From NCBI RefSeq assembly GCF_902713425.1, contig NC_081214.1, positions 22,030,208 through 22,094,207 on the forward strand: 64,000 nucleotides of DNA, given 5' to 3'. The notes beneath the pieces were generated by a model. That model did no database searches and had not been told where the DNA came from. It saw only the letters and a program-made list of their open reading frames with translations. The position numbers and the translations under genes were made by a program. Shown here in pieces: positions 1 through 13,300 of this stretch; position 1 is the stretch's first letter; the number at the start of each line of letters is the position of its first letter. The stretch is from Acipenser ruthenus. Lineage: Eukaryota > Chordata > Actinopteri > Acipenseriformes > Acipenseridae.

Positions 1-2408
1 TAGGACTGGGATTTTAATATGACTTAATGTCACTGGGAGCCAAGGGGTGGAAGACAGTAAATCAGAGATGGTCTCATAAAAGGGTTGGGTGAGGTTGGAG
101 CACACAATCTCCATAGATCAAAGACCGCAATACAGCACGGAGATTTAGAAAGAGGGTGAGGGGCATGGTTGCTATACATCAAGGACAGTACTGAAGTCAG
201 TTCTATTGCCTATGGCAGCTGCAGCCTCTGTGTTATGTCTGTTATTTTTGGGAATGTCTGGTATATCAGATGGAAATGTATTATATTCAATATTTAAGTC
301 ACATGACAAGTACATTTCTGCTTGAATGCAAGGACTTGTTTCTGATCATTTGAACATGTCAACAGTTTGCATGCACATGATCCATTCAACAGATCTAGTT
401 TACAACATTTCAAGGCAACAATATTTCTCAAGAAATAATATTTTTATACCAAAATAAATTGACAGCCTTGCTCTAGGGCCACAGAGCTTGTGAGAGGTTT
501 GTTTCATGGCTTGGTTTCTTCATGCTGCTCTGTGTAAAGCTGAAAGTCAAATAAACATCACATTCTCAATCAATAAACATTTTTCTTCTCAGATTTGTGG
601 GAGTTATTTTTTCTCTTCAAAAGTCATGTGTGTGTGTATATATAATTTTTTACTAACAGTATCACCCACCCTTGTATTGTAATGTAACTTAGTAACCCTT
701 ACAGGCTAAAACACTGCACCACACATCCAGCACAGATTATTACATAAATACACTCAAGCATTCTGTGCCAAAAATACAATACTAGAATAAACATTTTATT
801 TGTGAAAGAGTCATTCGTAAAAGTGGATGATTCAGTTGGTTAGCTGTCAATAACATTGAGGTACCTAGTTGCATTACTTGATTAACTGAACTGGAGGTCA
901 AATCTAATGGTTCTCCAAAGCCTTGCCTAAGAACTACAATACAATCACAAAAATGGGCTCACATGGCCTAAAATGATGTCACAGTCCATATTAGAGTTCC
1001 TGTGGTCTGAAATGCCCTCCTTCGCTAATATGCAGCAAAGATCAGGGGGTAGCTGGGGCCCCTGCCCTGCACATTTGACCCTTCATTAAGTCCTAACCCT
1101 ACCTAGCTAATGATTTTTTTTTTTACTCTAGACTCACAGAACTGAACTGTCTTCAGTATTGAAAGTGCTGTCGGAGCTTCAAAGAAGATCAAAGCACGTT
1201 CCATAATGGAATCTTCGCACTCCTATTAAAGCATTGGCAGCTGGGTGGAAAAATGAAAAACCCACGAGAATAAAAGCTATAAAATGACATGACAGAGAAA
1301 AATACATAACTGAGAATAATTCTCCACCCCCACCTACCCCGCAGGGCTGCAAAAGTGAGGCAGACCAAGATTACTGCTGATCAGCGTCCGTGCAACCAGC
1401 CAAAGAAACACTTACCCAATCGTGACTCACCTTACTTGCTTTTATCTGGACATATTTACATTGTTACATGGAACAGCTGATGCACTTGTTATAAAACTTG
1501 GTGAGGACATGCTTTACTATAAACTGACGAGAAATCTGTAGACAAAATGTAGACACAGTTGATGTTGTGAATACCCTATTACAGATTGCACACACTGTGT
1601 AGTTAACGCAGCGGTAGGGTATATCTGTTATTCGTGCCTTAGCCTCTGGATCAAAGTCTGGGTCTTAGGTCGCATGTTGCTTCCACTGCTTTTATTTCGA
1701 TAGGGTCTCGTTTTCCACATGTACTACATCCATGGTAAACGTGTGCTGTCACCCAAAATCAAAGCTTCCTTTCTATTCTTCCAATTATACGGTCTGGTTA
1801 ATGGTCCAATCAAACACACTTTCGCGTTTTTGTTTTTTCACTCTACAAAACTGCGTCCCACTTCCATTGCGGTTTGTATTTTAAAGGGCTCCGAGATGTT
1901 ACATGCATTACAGGTTATGCTCTCTCCAGTGCCTCCAGTCCTAATCTGCAGAATCACATCAAATCTTTTTGTGCCCATTCGCATTAGCGTAACATTCATG
2001 TGCAGGAAAGGGGATTTTCTGTTAGTGCTCCTAAATCACCTAAGAACGAACAATGAGAACTAAAGCAAGCCCAACAATTCCATAAGTCCTGTGTTGTATG
2101 GATATCCTGGCAAACACAGGGGTTTTTTAGTTCCCCCAAGCTAACCTCAATACAAACAAGGCATGCAAGCCAAGATTACTGGAATTTCAAATCAATAAAA
2201 CAATTGCATTTAACTGCGTAATTCGCATGCAGATGCGTTCCAACGTATGTTTATGTTTTTGTGATTTTATTTTATATAAATATATACTTGTTAACAAAAA
2301 ACAAGGTTGAGATCCCAAGCGTTTTTCTCTCTTTTTTGTAGTTCTTTTATCAAATTGCATTGCAGCAGACTCCTATGGAGAATAAAGAAGCAATTTCTCG
2401 CCGCTTAC

Positions 2409-2640
2409 CTTGTTATCCGATCAGCAGTGGCGCCTGCTTCCTTACACAGCCTTCGACGATCTTGCCTCCCTAAAATCCATTGAATGTGCACAGCAAATGA
2501 ATGAAAGTGCAAACAGACGGGCTCAAATAAAGATGCACAGAGCTTCGGCAGGGGAGGGAGGCAAAGGCAAGCTAATGTTGCCAGCGCTGACATCAGAGAG
2601 CAATAGGTGGTATGATGAGAAAACTAGACAGATATTCATA
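2409..2640 (-). other. Possible untranslated first exon of a minus-strand gene (DRP2 expected)
   Basis: On the minus strand a very good splice donor, CAAG|GTAAGCGG, lies with its last exon base at 2409. The sequence upstream of it is more GC-rich than its surroundings, and a TATATATATA run lies about 270 bases upstream. No convincing protein is encoded. Human DRP2 follows CENPI in this direction and starts with untranslated exons, so this could be its first exon. The donor is seen; the assignment is inference, and the outer end is a guess. Confidence 0.25.
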
Positions 2641-5022
2641 TCGTTTAAAACAATACAAAGCCAGTTCCTGCGCCTCCAATATATATATATATGTGGATAT
2701 AATTATACACACACCCACCCACCCCATATCAGGCTGGTATATTTATATAGATAGGTAGGTAGATAGTAAATTGGCAAAAATAAATACACTTTCATGAATG
2801 AATAAATAAATGACCCAACATGTACAGAGCTCTTGTGCTGAAATCTGGGGGCTGATGTCTATGTTGTTATGCATGTCTGTACAATACGCAAAAGACTTGT
2901 CTCATGAGCATTGCTTTGGTGTAATTCGTTTTAATGAATTTATTTTTAATTTTTAAGTAGGGCAGTCTATGAAGTTGCAGCATCTAATATTACTAACGTA
3001 ACGACAACTTGTCAAATTAATCTCTAATAATATTAACATGAAATGCAAAATGACACTAAACAAAACAGCTGTCTGCTCAGATTGCACACCTGGGGCTTCG
3101 GTGGAGTTTAGAAAGAGATCAAGGCCAAAACAAACAACACCCGATTAAATGATTTTAGCACGTGTTCCTGTACCTACTGTAATACATGTGTGGTTTGTTT
3201 CTTTCCTATCCCAAGAATCCTCTGCAAAACCTTATTGCATAAACAAGTTATTGAACTAATGCAATTACACAATGGTTTAGCAGTCATTGTAAATAAATAT
3301 TTGAGTTGTATACAGTATTAACTTTAAACGGTCAGTGGCCTATTTATATTTTACAAATATATAGCTAAAAGGCTAGAGTGACCTTCATAATGTACTGTAC
3401 CTTCCACAGCTTGTGCCAATGTTCTGTCAGCTATCCTACAATGGAAAAAAGATATCTGTCTACACAAGTTAGTTGGGAATATAGACATTGTTCATTGTTT
3501 AGCCATAATTACATTTTCACTTGAGTATTCTTCCTCTTCATTCTGCTAATCTGGTTTGCTCCTATTAAAATAACTGCCCTGCAGGGGGTTAAACACATGT
3601 CCATGTGTTAAATACTTTATTCTTTTTTTCATTCATCACTTCAGAAAAAACTAAATCCAGCAGCCTATTACTGGTATTATCCAACGCAGATTATTTTGAG
3701 CATTTTACAGAACCAGAGAATCCCCCCAGACAAACACTTGTTATCCAGGCAGGGGGGTATAGGTTGATCAAATGAACCCCAATACCAATGTTTTAGTACA
3801 GAAGTCTAAACGTTTGCCTACTTGACCTGCAGTAGTTTCTTGTGAGATATATTTTACATCTTGGTAAGTTCTAACTTGCAGTTATCCATTCACTTTGTTT
3901 ATACTGAGAGCACCTGTCCATTGAAAGTCAGCATGAAAAATGCTTTCTACTCGCTACATTTCTTTCTCTCTAGTGCAAAGATAACATTGCAATAAAAAGG
4001 CTTTTAATCTCATAATGACCTAACATGTTCTAGTTTGAAATTGTTTATGAATGGTATAATACTAGCAAGAAAATAACCATGACATTGATTTAATTACTTC
4101 TTACTGCAACAAAGACTCTTGTTAGTTTCACCTTAAGCATATTAAGAGAAAGTGATGCAAAATGGCCTTTTAGAGGAATCCCTGTGCACTTCTGCCAATA
4201 TTTTGTGGAGGCACCATGCTGTTCTACAGTGCTCTGTAACACTTCAGATCAATTGTACAGTATTTACAGGCAGGAATCAACATTTTCAGTTCAATTTAAT
4301 TTCATCCGACGTGACTGGCTTCACAGAATGTAGCTCAGTATACATTGCCCTTGGCTAGTCAAATCAGAGGTCCCAATAATTGCCCAGATGGGACATTCAA
4401 TTAAGAGCAAAATATAATTTTCCACATGGTTCTGCTAGCAGCTGTACTAAAGAGCTAAGATTTAGTACAATGACTTCCCGTGCATATAAAGAATTTGAAC
4501 AAGAAACAGAAGGAGCATTCTATTGTGTATTTTGTTCAATGATTGTATTATTAACTTTGTACCTGCCATTATTTGAGGGCAAACACATCATTTCTAATAA
4601 TTATTAAAGGTACAAGAGTGAGTCCAATAACAAAAATAAATCAACCTAAATATCACTTGGCTCAGTTCATCAACACAAACCTCACCAATGGCATGTTTTC
4701 AACATAAACAAGTGCACCAATGGTCAGGATCATTTCCATTACTGATGCAGACCAAGCAGCATTGATTAAATCACTGCTCCTCAAAGACTTGCAGTAAAGT
4801 TCACTGTGTATTAACTTTAATCACACGGGGATGATGACATTAACTTGAGTGGCACGTTTCTGTTATTGGGCCATTCTGTAAAATGATCACACTGAATCAT
4901 GCAGAATTTGTGATACAGAAATAACTATAAAGGAGAAAAAGATATGCAAAGCATATTGTATTTCAGGATTTCACGGTAAAAGGTTTATTTTAGCTCAGAC
5001 AGAAACCTGACAATTTATTTAT

Positions 5023-5026
<4 letters not shown>

Positions 5027-5082
<56 letters not shown>
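5027..5082. repeat. (AT)28 microsatellite
   Basis: Uninterrupted AT dinucleotide tract of about 56 bases in the spacer left of CENPI. Confidence 0.95.
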
Positions 5083-5086
<4 letters not shown>

Positions 5087-6789
5087 GGTGCACAAAAGCA
5101 AAACAAAAACACAATTTTACAAGCAAACAAGGGTTAAGGAATGTGAAGCCATGTTTTACAGTGAGTGCACAAACAGTGATTAGCATTTATCTTAACTAGC
5201 ATGACTGCTCTACTGAACTATAGCCAGTGCAAAGTGAAGATATTAGGTGGCCTCCCTAGAATTGGTTTGTATTTACAAGATTAAAAAAAAAATCAAAATG
5301 TGCATTTGATCCAAACATTTTTTTTGAAATATGTAAATCACTACATTAATAAATAAATTCAAAATAATGTCTTTACAGATTAACCTCTTAAGTGAATGAT
5401 GCAGCCCACATTTAGTTAAAACAAGGCTTTATCTTAATTCACAAAAGGTAACCAATTTAAAAAAAAAGTTTCTTTTTAGACTTACGTTTAAAAACCAAAA
5501 TGGATGAGAATCTTGTATTCTCCAGTCCCAGGCTTCAGTTAACCTTATGCCAATCCTAAATACTCTAAAAATATCTTCTTTTTTTATATACAGCAATGCT
5601 GTCAAAGTCATCTAGCTGGACACTGTCCTCTATGGTAAGCTTTCTACTTTGTAAAGCTCTGGTTTCATTTAAGGCATCCTTAAACACACTGTGAAATGGA
5701 AAGTTACCAGCCTATGAAAAAAACACTTGCTTCTTCTTTCTGATCAGAATGACTTGAATGGCAGACACTTCCTATCATGAATTATTTTTTCCTTTAAGTC
5801 TACGAAAAGAGCCGGGTACAACAGCATGGCAGCCTACTGGTACAGACTGTCAACACACTACAATTAGCTAGAGCTGTAGCCACAACCTGCTTGCCATCAG
5901 GTAAAAAATAAATAAATCAATACTCCTAAGCGTGAGATTTAACTTATGGCAAGGTCAGATAATTAGTACTGCAGAAAAGAAATGGTACTTAGCAACTATG
6001 AGCACTTCAAACCCCCTTGGCAGAGAACATTTTAACTGGCGAAAAAAGAAAAAAAAAATAATAATACAGGATTTCAATTTTCTGACAGCAATGATAATAA
6101 AGGCTATCTTTGTCTTTTTAGGCACACATATCCACTCATCAGAATATGAAATAATGGCTTTCTAAGAAGTGTGTGTTGTTTTTAGAAAAGTCCATGAAAG
6201 CTTTTTGCCTGCTAGCCCCTTCGTGACCTTGGTGTGCTGTGCAGATTGACTGCAATGCCACAGGGTGATAAGTGGGACTGCTGGTTAAGTGACTAAAAGG
6301 TAAAACGACTTTGTGGTTAAAGTGGATTACATTGTTTTTAAATGGAATGCTATAATTATGTACAAACAATTACTTCCAGAAAAGTTACCATATCATGAAA
6401 CTTGTTAGACAACCATTGGTAATACTTATCATGGAATGAGGATCCTTAAAAAAGGTAATTGATTTACAGCTAGAATATTGTTCTAGGTAAACAATTAAAC
6501 AATTGAGTCGTCCAGATTAGCATATGTACATTTAATTGTAAATTCCAGTAAACTACAGTACCAGTTCTAGCAAGGAAGATGAATGATTGCTCTGTATTGT
6601 TTCTGTATTTGGGATAAATAGTCTTCATCCTCCAAGACTTTTTCATCCAACAATACAATGTAAATTATTAAGAAACAAGTAATTACAAGGACACTTATTT
6701 TACATCCAGGTGAAGATGAGACTGACTCAGGGGCTTGGGCTCGCTACTGAACAGGAGTCCTTGGAGTCTGAAAAGTCTGACTTCACATC

Positions 6790-6795
6790 TTTATT
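6790..6795 (-). terminator. CENPI: Candidate poly(A) signal of CENPI
   Basis: AATAAA on the minus strand, about 520 bases beyond the CENPI stop codon. It is the first canonical hexamer I noticed downstream. Real use is not shown by sequence alone. Confidence 0.4.
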
Positions 6796-7312
6796 TTCTG
6801 TATCCGGCACCGCAGCAGTAAATAAAATTAAAAAAAAAAAAGTCCATAAAATCAAACAAAAATAAACACTGAATGGTCAGTTAAAATTAGGAAGTTTGTA
6901 CTGTCCAGACAGTACAAAAACTTTGCAAGTCTAGTTTCTCCACTCTTAGTGAAAACAACACTGACTGCCACACATTCCTATGGTTTAGTAGGCGGTCAGA
7001 TATGGGGCTGCTGTACCACAGATCCACGCCTTGCAGCCTTGATATTTCACAAACACCGGGACCTGACAGTTTGTAAAATCCAGTCTAGAGAACAGTTCTC
7101 ATGTTAGCAAGCCCAAAGGAAATTTACGATGCAGTTAATGCAGACTGAGAGAAGAACAACAGAAAATCTGCACCCATCTGTCTCAAAAAGAGAAAGTTAA
7201 TTAGAAGCCAAAAGAAGAAGATGTCTTGCTCTGTAATGAAGTGATGAAAGCTCACAGTCCATAACAGGCTTGGCACTGCAGTGGTGATGTCCAGATGAAA
7301 TTATGCTTGATC

Positions 7313-10300
7313 TCAGCGCTTTCCAATCCTGCTAACTGAATGGTCTACTCTGGTGATGCTGCTTTCAATAAACTGTCGGAGGCCATGGAAGCCCTGGCCA
7401 TACAGATATTCCAAGTACCAATCCCAGTGCCTGCCCTGCACGAGAAAAGAGAGGACAGAAACTGTCAAGACACAACCCATTTACTATCTGCTGCACAATT
7501 CAATGAACAATGTTATTGATATTTAATTCCAGTATCTCAGTGGGTCCATCTAACTCAAACAAGGTTTCCTTAATATTACATGCTATATTTTCTATGGTGC
7601 TCATTAAGAGTTTGCTTACATTGCCCGTGACTAAAATCAAATAAAACAAATCCTACATACCTTTATGGAACTTATGTTCAAATGTTTGTCACCTGGCCAA
7701 CACTAAAAAGCAGAAAAGCCAAATCAATTTAGGGTTGAGTGAAACAGAGGATTTAAAGTGAAAAAGAAAATAAGTCATTTCAATAAGAACTTTAGAGATT
7801 TTTTGTTTTTCTATTAAACACATCATTAAAGGTGGAAATGTGTGTGTGTGGGGGGGGCATCCTGTTAAAACTATATCAGAACTTGTAGATAACATGAATG
7901 ACACATTTTATATATGGCACAGTAAAACACACAACTATACAGATGAAAGAAAATAAAAAAAGCCCTGTACTGTGCTCCTCCATTTTTAACTAGAAAGGTG
8001 AGACAAACTCTAATCCAAGAGCAAAATGAACCAGTCCCCCTACCTTCTGGAAGAAGTCAATTGCGTATCCCATAAGCGCCGGGTGGTGGACGATGTTAAA
8101 GCTGTTCCTGTATTCTGCCACTTTGGTCTCATTCAGTAGTTTTGGGTTTATCTCAATCCCCATGGGATGGTTATCCCTTATGAATGCCTTGGACTTCCAC
8201 AAACAGTTCACCATAGAAACTACATACTGATTGTACTCGCTGTATGTTTTACTGCTGATGTGAAAACGCTTCTGAAATCCAAATGAAAAAAACAATGAGA
8301 TTATAACCAGCATGTTAAATTGGTAAAGTTAATAATTACTGCAAATATCACAATAGGCTAGTAGCAACATATTTACTAAAAGCAATGATGCTTTGTTGTT
8401 ACCCAAATATAAAGTCATTATAACTCTTTTTTTTTTAATTAAAAGGAAACATGTTCATGTAAAAACATCAATGCATATTATAGAAACCGCTTTGTATTGA
8501 AAATAGCTTTAAATACCTTCCTTTGCAGCTCTGGATCCTTTGCAGAAACCAAGTTTGTTCGGTATCTGAAAACAACAATATTGTATTAAATTATAACAAT
8601 GATCCTGATAATTACATACACCGATGGAAAACTGGAAATAAATTGAAGACCAATCATTTCAGGAATCGTGCTGGAACTAATAAAACTTAAAAATAAGTTA
8701 AAGTAAATATATGCATGGAGGGTCAGCGACAATCCAATCGCCAATATAAAGATTGATCATTGATAAACCAGTGAGCAGAAATCTACTTTAGAATAGACAT
8801 TGAATAGCCTGCTTTTTGATGGTTATATTCAAGCACAGTTGAACCACAAAACAATATATATCACAAACACATTTTTATTTTTGCTAGGCTATCCGCAACC
8901 CTTTCAGATCTTACCTGTACATGATGTGGCAAAGCTGGTTCACACTGATGGGGTCTAAGCTTATCAGAGCAGGATAAAACACACCACCAGGGGGCATGAT
9001 AACCAAAGGCATGTCATACTTCAAATACATGTCAGACACCTGCAAGAGAGGGGCAGAGAATCACAGACGTTTCTTATGGCATGCCCCAAATAATCTTGTG
9101 TATACAATAGTGGCATAGTTTACATGAACAAGGGCTCCAGAGTAATACCTTTGGGTATGTCCTCAGTTTACTTTAACAAATAAATCAGTAAATAAAATGT
9201 TTTGTTAGTTGGAATTGTTTGTTTCATCATTTTCACATATACTGTATTTTCTGTTTGTTGGCTTATTTGACAGATAGTAAGGGCCAGAAACAAACACTAA
9301 GTTCACTAGAGGAAGATATGATGCTGCCCTCTAGTGATTGCAGAGAGAAGTACATTACATGTACAGTAGCCTATTGTTTATTTGAGCAAGTTCTACTGAT
9401 ACAGTAGTTTAGATAAAATGATATGTTGAAGTTGGACTTCAATTCCCAGTTCATCAAAATAATGCAAAAGCAATTAGATTCAATCAGAGTCAACATGCTG
9501 TCTCAAATGCAGACGATGTATTGTGTGTTTTATTTAAACACTACCATATTAAGTTATTGAGAGAACTATTAATTAAATAAAAAAAAATTGAAACTACAAT
9601 GATATGGGAGTCTACTTACTGTTTCATAGAAACTGAGAACGAAATGCAGCAACAGTGTGTTGTACCCCTCCAAGTGCAGCCCTATGGTTGAGATTCGACC
9701 TGTGAACTGAACCAACTCAATAACTGAGTTCACCAATTCAGAAAGGGTCATATTCCTGCAAGAAAACAGATTTTTCAAAACATGACATCAGGGCTTAAAT
9801 ATGAAACGAGCAGAAGTAGTTACATAATGGAATTGAAAGTTTGGTATAAATCTAAAGAATAAAGGCCACAGTAGAAAAAAAAAAAAGAAAAAAAATCTAT
9901 GTGTGTATATATTACTGTAGACCGCTCACTGAGCAAATCAAACTGAATAGAAAGGACTTCACATTTAAACTAAACTCTTTATCAACTTTGAATGAAATTT
10001 GTACTAATAAAATGTATTGGATTTTTTTCTTTTTGGCAAAGATATCAGCTATGTTGGGCAATAACTGCAATTTTCTAGAACTCAAGATTATTATATGGTT
10101 CCCAACTTTCCCCAATTATCCAGTTATATCTCTGCAGTGGATCCCTGCACCATTGAATAATTTATTGTCAATATACATTACTGCTTATTTTAACGGTGGA
10201 GCTCAGGACGAGATACAAATGGTTCCAGCAATGCTTATTACAAAGTAAAACATACATCTCTATGTAAGGTGGGGCTAGTACTCACATGGGTGAGTGGCCA

Positions 10301-13300
10301 GGGAGATTCATGTCAATATCCTCTGTGGCATACACAGAATGCCAGGTCAACCAATTCACCAGCATGTTGTTTAGGCACTCAATCACACTGCACTGTGGAG
10401 GAAAGAAGGTCAATCAAAACAATGAAAACCCTTTACAGTAGCTTAGACACAGCCAGGCCAGCGGTTTTAAGTACTTAACAGTTTTATTCAATTAATGTCA
10501 TTTTAATTTTGGATTGTCAGCTTTATTTGTAGGCATTTCAAGTTGCACTTTCACAGTAACTAGACACCACAAAACTCACATTTTATGCCAAGTTCAGAAT
10601 TGCAACTCCACGTAAAAACCCATTAAAATATTTTCTGGCTTGGAAAGAGAGATATACTTCTCATTCAGAAATGTGTTGTTGCATTAAAGGTTTACTGTTG
10701 TGCCTTTTCGATGGAATCTAATGATAAAAAAATGAAACTACACATACCTTGAAAAATACAGAGGAGCTAAAGAACAGCAGCATTAGGGGTTCACACAGCA
10801 GCTGCTTCATATCTGTATAAACAAAAGAACAATTACACTACAAACTCAGTACAGTAATGACAAAGTGGAGTGATATTTTGATTGCAACATCACTTTCAAC
10901 TCCATTAATGTAGATCACATTTTTTTTTTTAAATGAGTTCATCCAATAGATACACCAAGAAGTAGAATGTCTTTTGTCAATAGGTACATACAAGATGTTG
11001 TCCTAGATCAGGAACATTGCTTAACCTACCAGTTTAATCATTTAAAATGAGTTTTGGATCAAAAGGTGGCTCACTAGGATAAGAATCACAAAATCTGCTG
11101 AATTGCACAGGCATGAATGATACAGTACCTGTAACTGGTGCCATAGGTATCCAGCTCAGCAGGCTCAGGATCTGCGAGCGGTACTCCGAACCATTCCAAA
11201 CATGCAGGAACTTGTAGATAAATGTCTCACAACTGGAGAATCCTTCCTGAAAAACACAAGCCACGTCACAGTTTGTTTAGGATGCTGCAGGGTGCAAATT
11301 GATGGGTCCTTCTTATCTTCTTTAAAAACTGCTTTCAAAACAGAGAGTGTCCTTTCTGTGCACATGCTCACCTGTAGGAACTGCTGTGCTGTGATCAGTT
11401 TATTGAAAAACTCCGCCGCTTCCGAAGTGTTCTGTTTATTAGCATCCTTGCAAAACAGGAACTCTGCCAAAGAAAACACTCTAAGGTTTATGATATATTA
11501 ACATTCAAGCACAAATTGGAAATTAAGAAAAAAAACACTGATCAAAACTAAAATACTTTGAGACAAACTTTTATATAGTAAGAAAAAAAAAAAGGTCTCA
11601 CCTTCCTGCAATGCATGACCCAACCAATAATCCAGTCTCAGAAACACAGAGTCATCAGTTACACAGTTAATGTAATGAAGAAGCAGTGGAGAGTTCAAGA
11701 CAGAGCCCATCTGTGCTGGAAACTAAATGGAAAATAAATAAATAAATCACAACTTACAAACGAGTAGGTATCGCTTGTGAGTGCCAGGACAATAAGAGTT
11801 TTCTTTTACTCCTTTAACTTGTAAGCTATTCTGATAAATATTTGTATGCTTATATGGGACATTTTAGCTTAAGTGGGCCACATTCTGGGGATGTATTTTC
11901 CTCCATTTGTTCATGATGCATTGAAACGTGAGGACTTTCCAACAGAAAAATATTAATTGATGCAAGTCAACACCCTTTGGTGTGTTGAGCTGGAATGACT
12001 TTTATCCAAGTAATTTTTTAAAACATAACTCACAAGAACCACAAACTTTGAACAATTAAAATGTTGCCTTATTTGCCAGTCAGCCACAAAACCACTCATC
12101 TTAACACCTACCCACAATACCATATTAATGAAAGTGGGTACAGCCAATACAGCCTTGTATTGATAAAACAGCCCCATCTCATGGCTATATTTAGAGCACC
12201 AACCATGGATAGTACATCACACAGTATATGGTAAACTCTGGTAGAGGCTTACAGTTTAAACATGAACTAGGCTAAGTTTAACTTACTACACAATGAGCTA
12301 TATATATCCAAAAATCTTTAATTTGATTTGGTGTTACTTTAACAGTTTATTTAAATGCATGTTATATTTCTTGCTTAACAGAGATCGCTTTTTTAGTAAT
12401 GAAGACTGTTTCATTGCAAAAGTTGGTCCAGAGATTGTGCTTATTTGTGAATTTGGTACAATCAAGTGTAAATCATTCAGTTTAGTTACTGCAGTTGGAA
12501 GCCCTTCATACTGTTTCGTACACTAAAGTGCTGGTATAGTAGATTTGAAGCTCCTAGTGTCCTGTAAGATAGTAATAGTAAACAAGCTTACCTCAATGCG
12601 GTGCACGTTCTGCAAGAGCTGAGAGAAAGTGCGGAGCTGCTCTAAAGGAAGCATTGCATTCCTGGACAAGCTGATCGATGTCTTGTTATTGATCTCAGAC
12701 ACACTGCTGCTCACAAAAGGCACATTCAAATTGCTGTTCCATTTCTAGAGAGAACAGAAGAGTAATCAACACACATTCCTGAAAAGGGGTGTCGCATTCA
12801 CTGGTAAATTCTATCTGCAATCCATCCTTATTGGTAAACCAAGAAATAAATCTTAACATGGTTAACTTACACTTATTATTCGAACACTATAGTTTTGCAA
12901 AGATGTAATAATAAAAACTTGCTTATTTAGTTAAAAATGTATGCTATTGTATGTATCAAAATATTGGGGAATACAGAGGCACACTTGTTCAAATTACCTA
13001 AATTCCTGGACTCTATTTACCAGACAATAAAGCTACAGTAGTTTATACACTCATTCCTCATAGGCATTGCTGTTTATTTTTTATAAATGTTATTGCCAGA
13101 GTCTCTGGTCATCCCTAAGGAAGAGAATAAGGAAAATATGTCCGTACCCGTTTCCTGGATGTTGTTTTCTGTGCAATGTTGTTCGGCAGTTGCATTAATA
13201 TTTCCACTTTGCTCTTTTTCTGAACTGCAGCGATTGCCGTTTTCCAGTTGGAATCATAATTTTTGAAGGCACTCTGGATAGTAAAGGGGGAGGAGAGAAA

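Larger units (their letters stand above)
1..6780. other. Non-coding flank left of CENPI
   Basis: No reading frame here resembles a known protein, and I see no chain of exons with matching splice phases. The stretch is AT-rich with small simple repeats, including an (AT)n tract at 5027-5082. From conserved synteny the next gene to the left should be DRP2 on the minus strand, so the part left of about 2.6 kb may be its first intron or promoter. Confidence 0.6.

Noticed and set aside
1719-2063. 114-codon open frame on plus in the left flank
   Set aside because: No recognisable domain, no codon-use or splice support, and AT-rich spacer composition.
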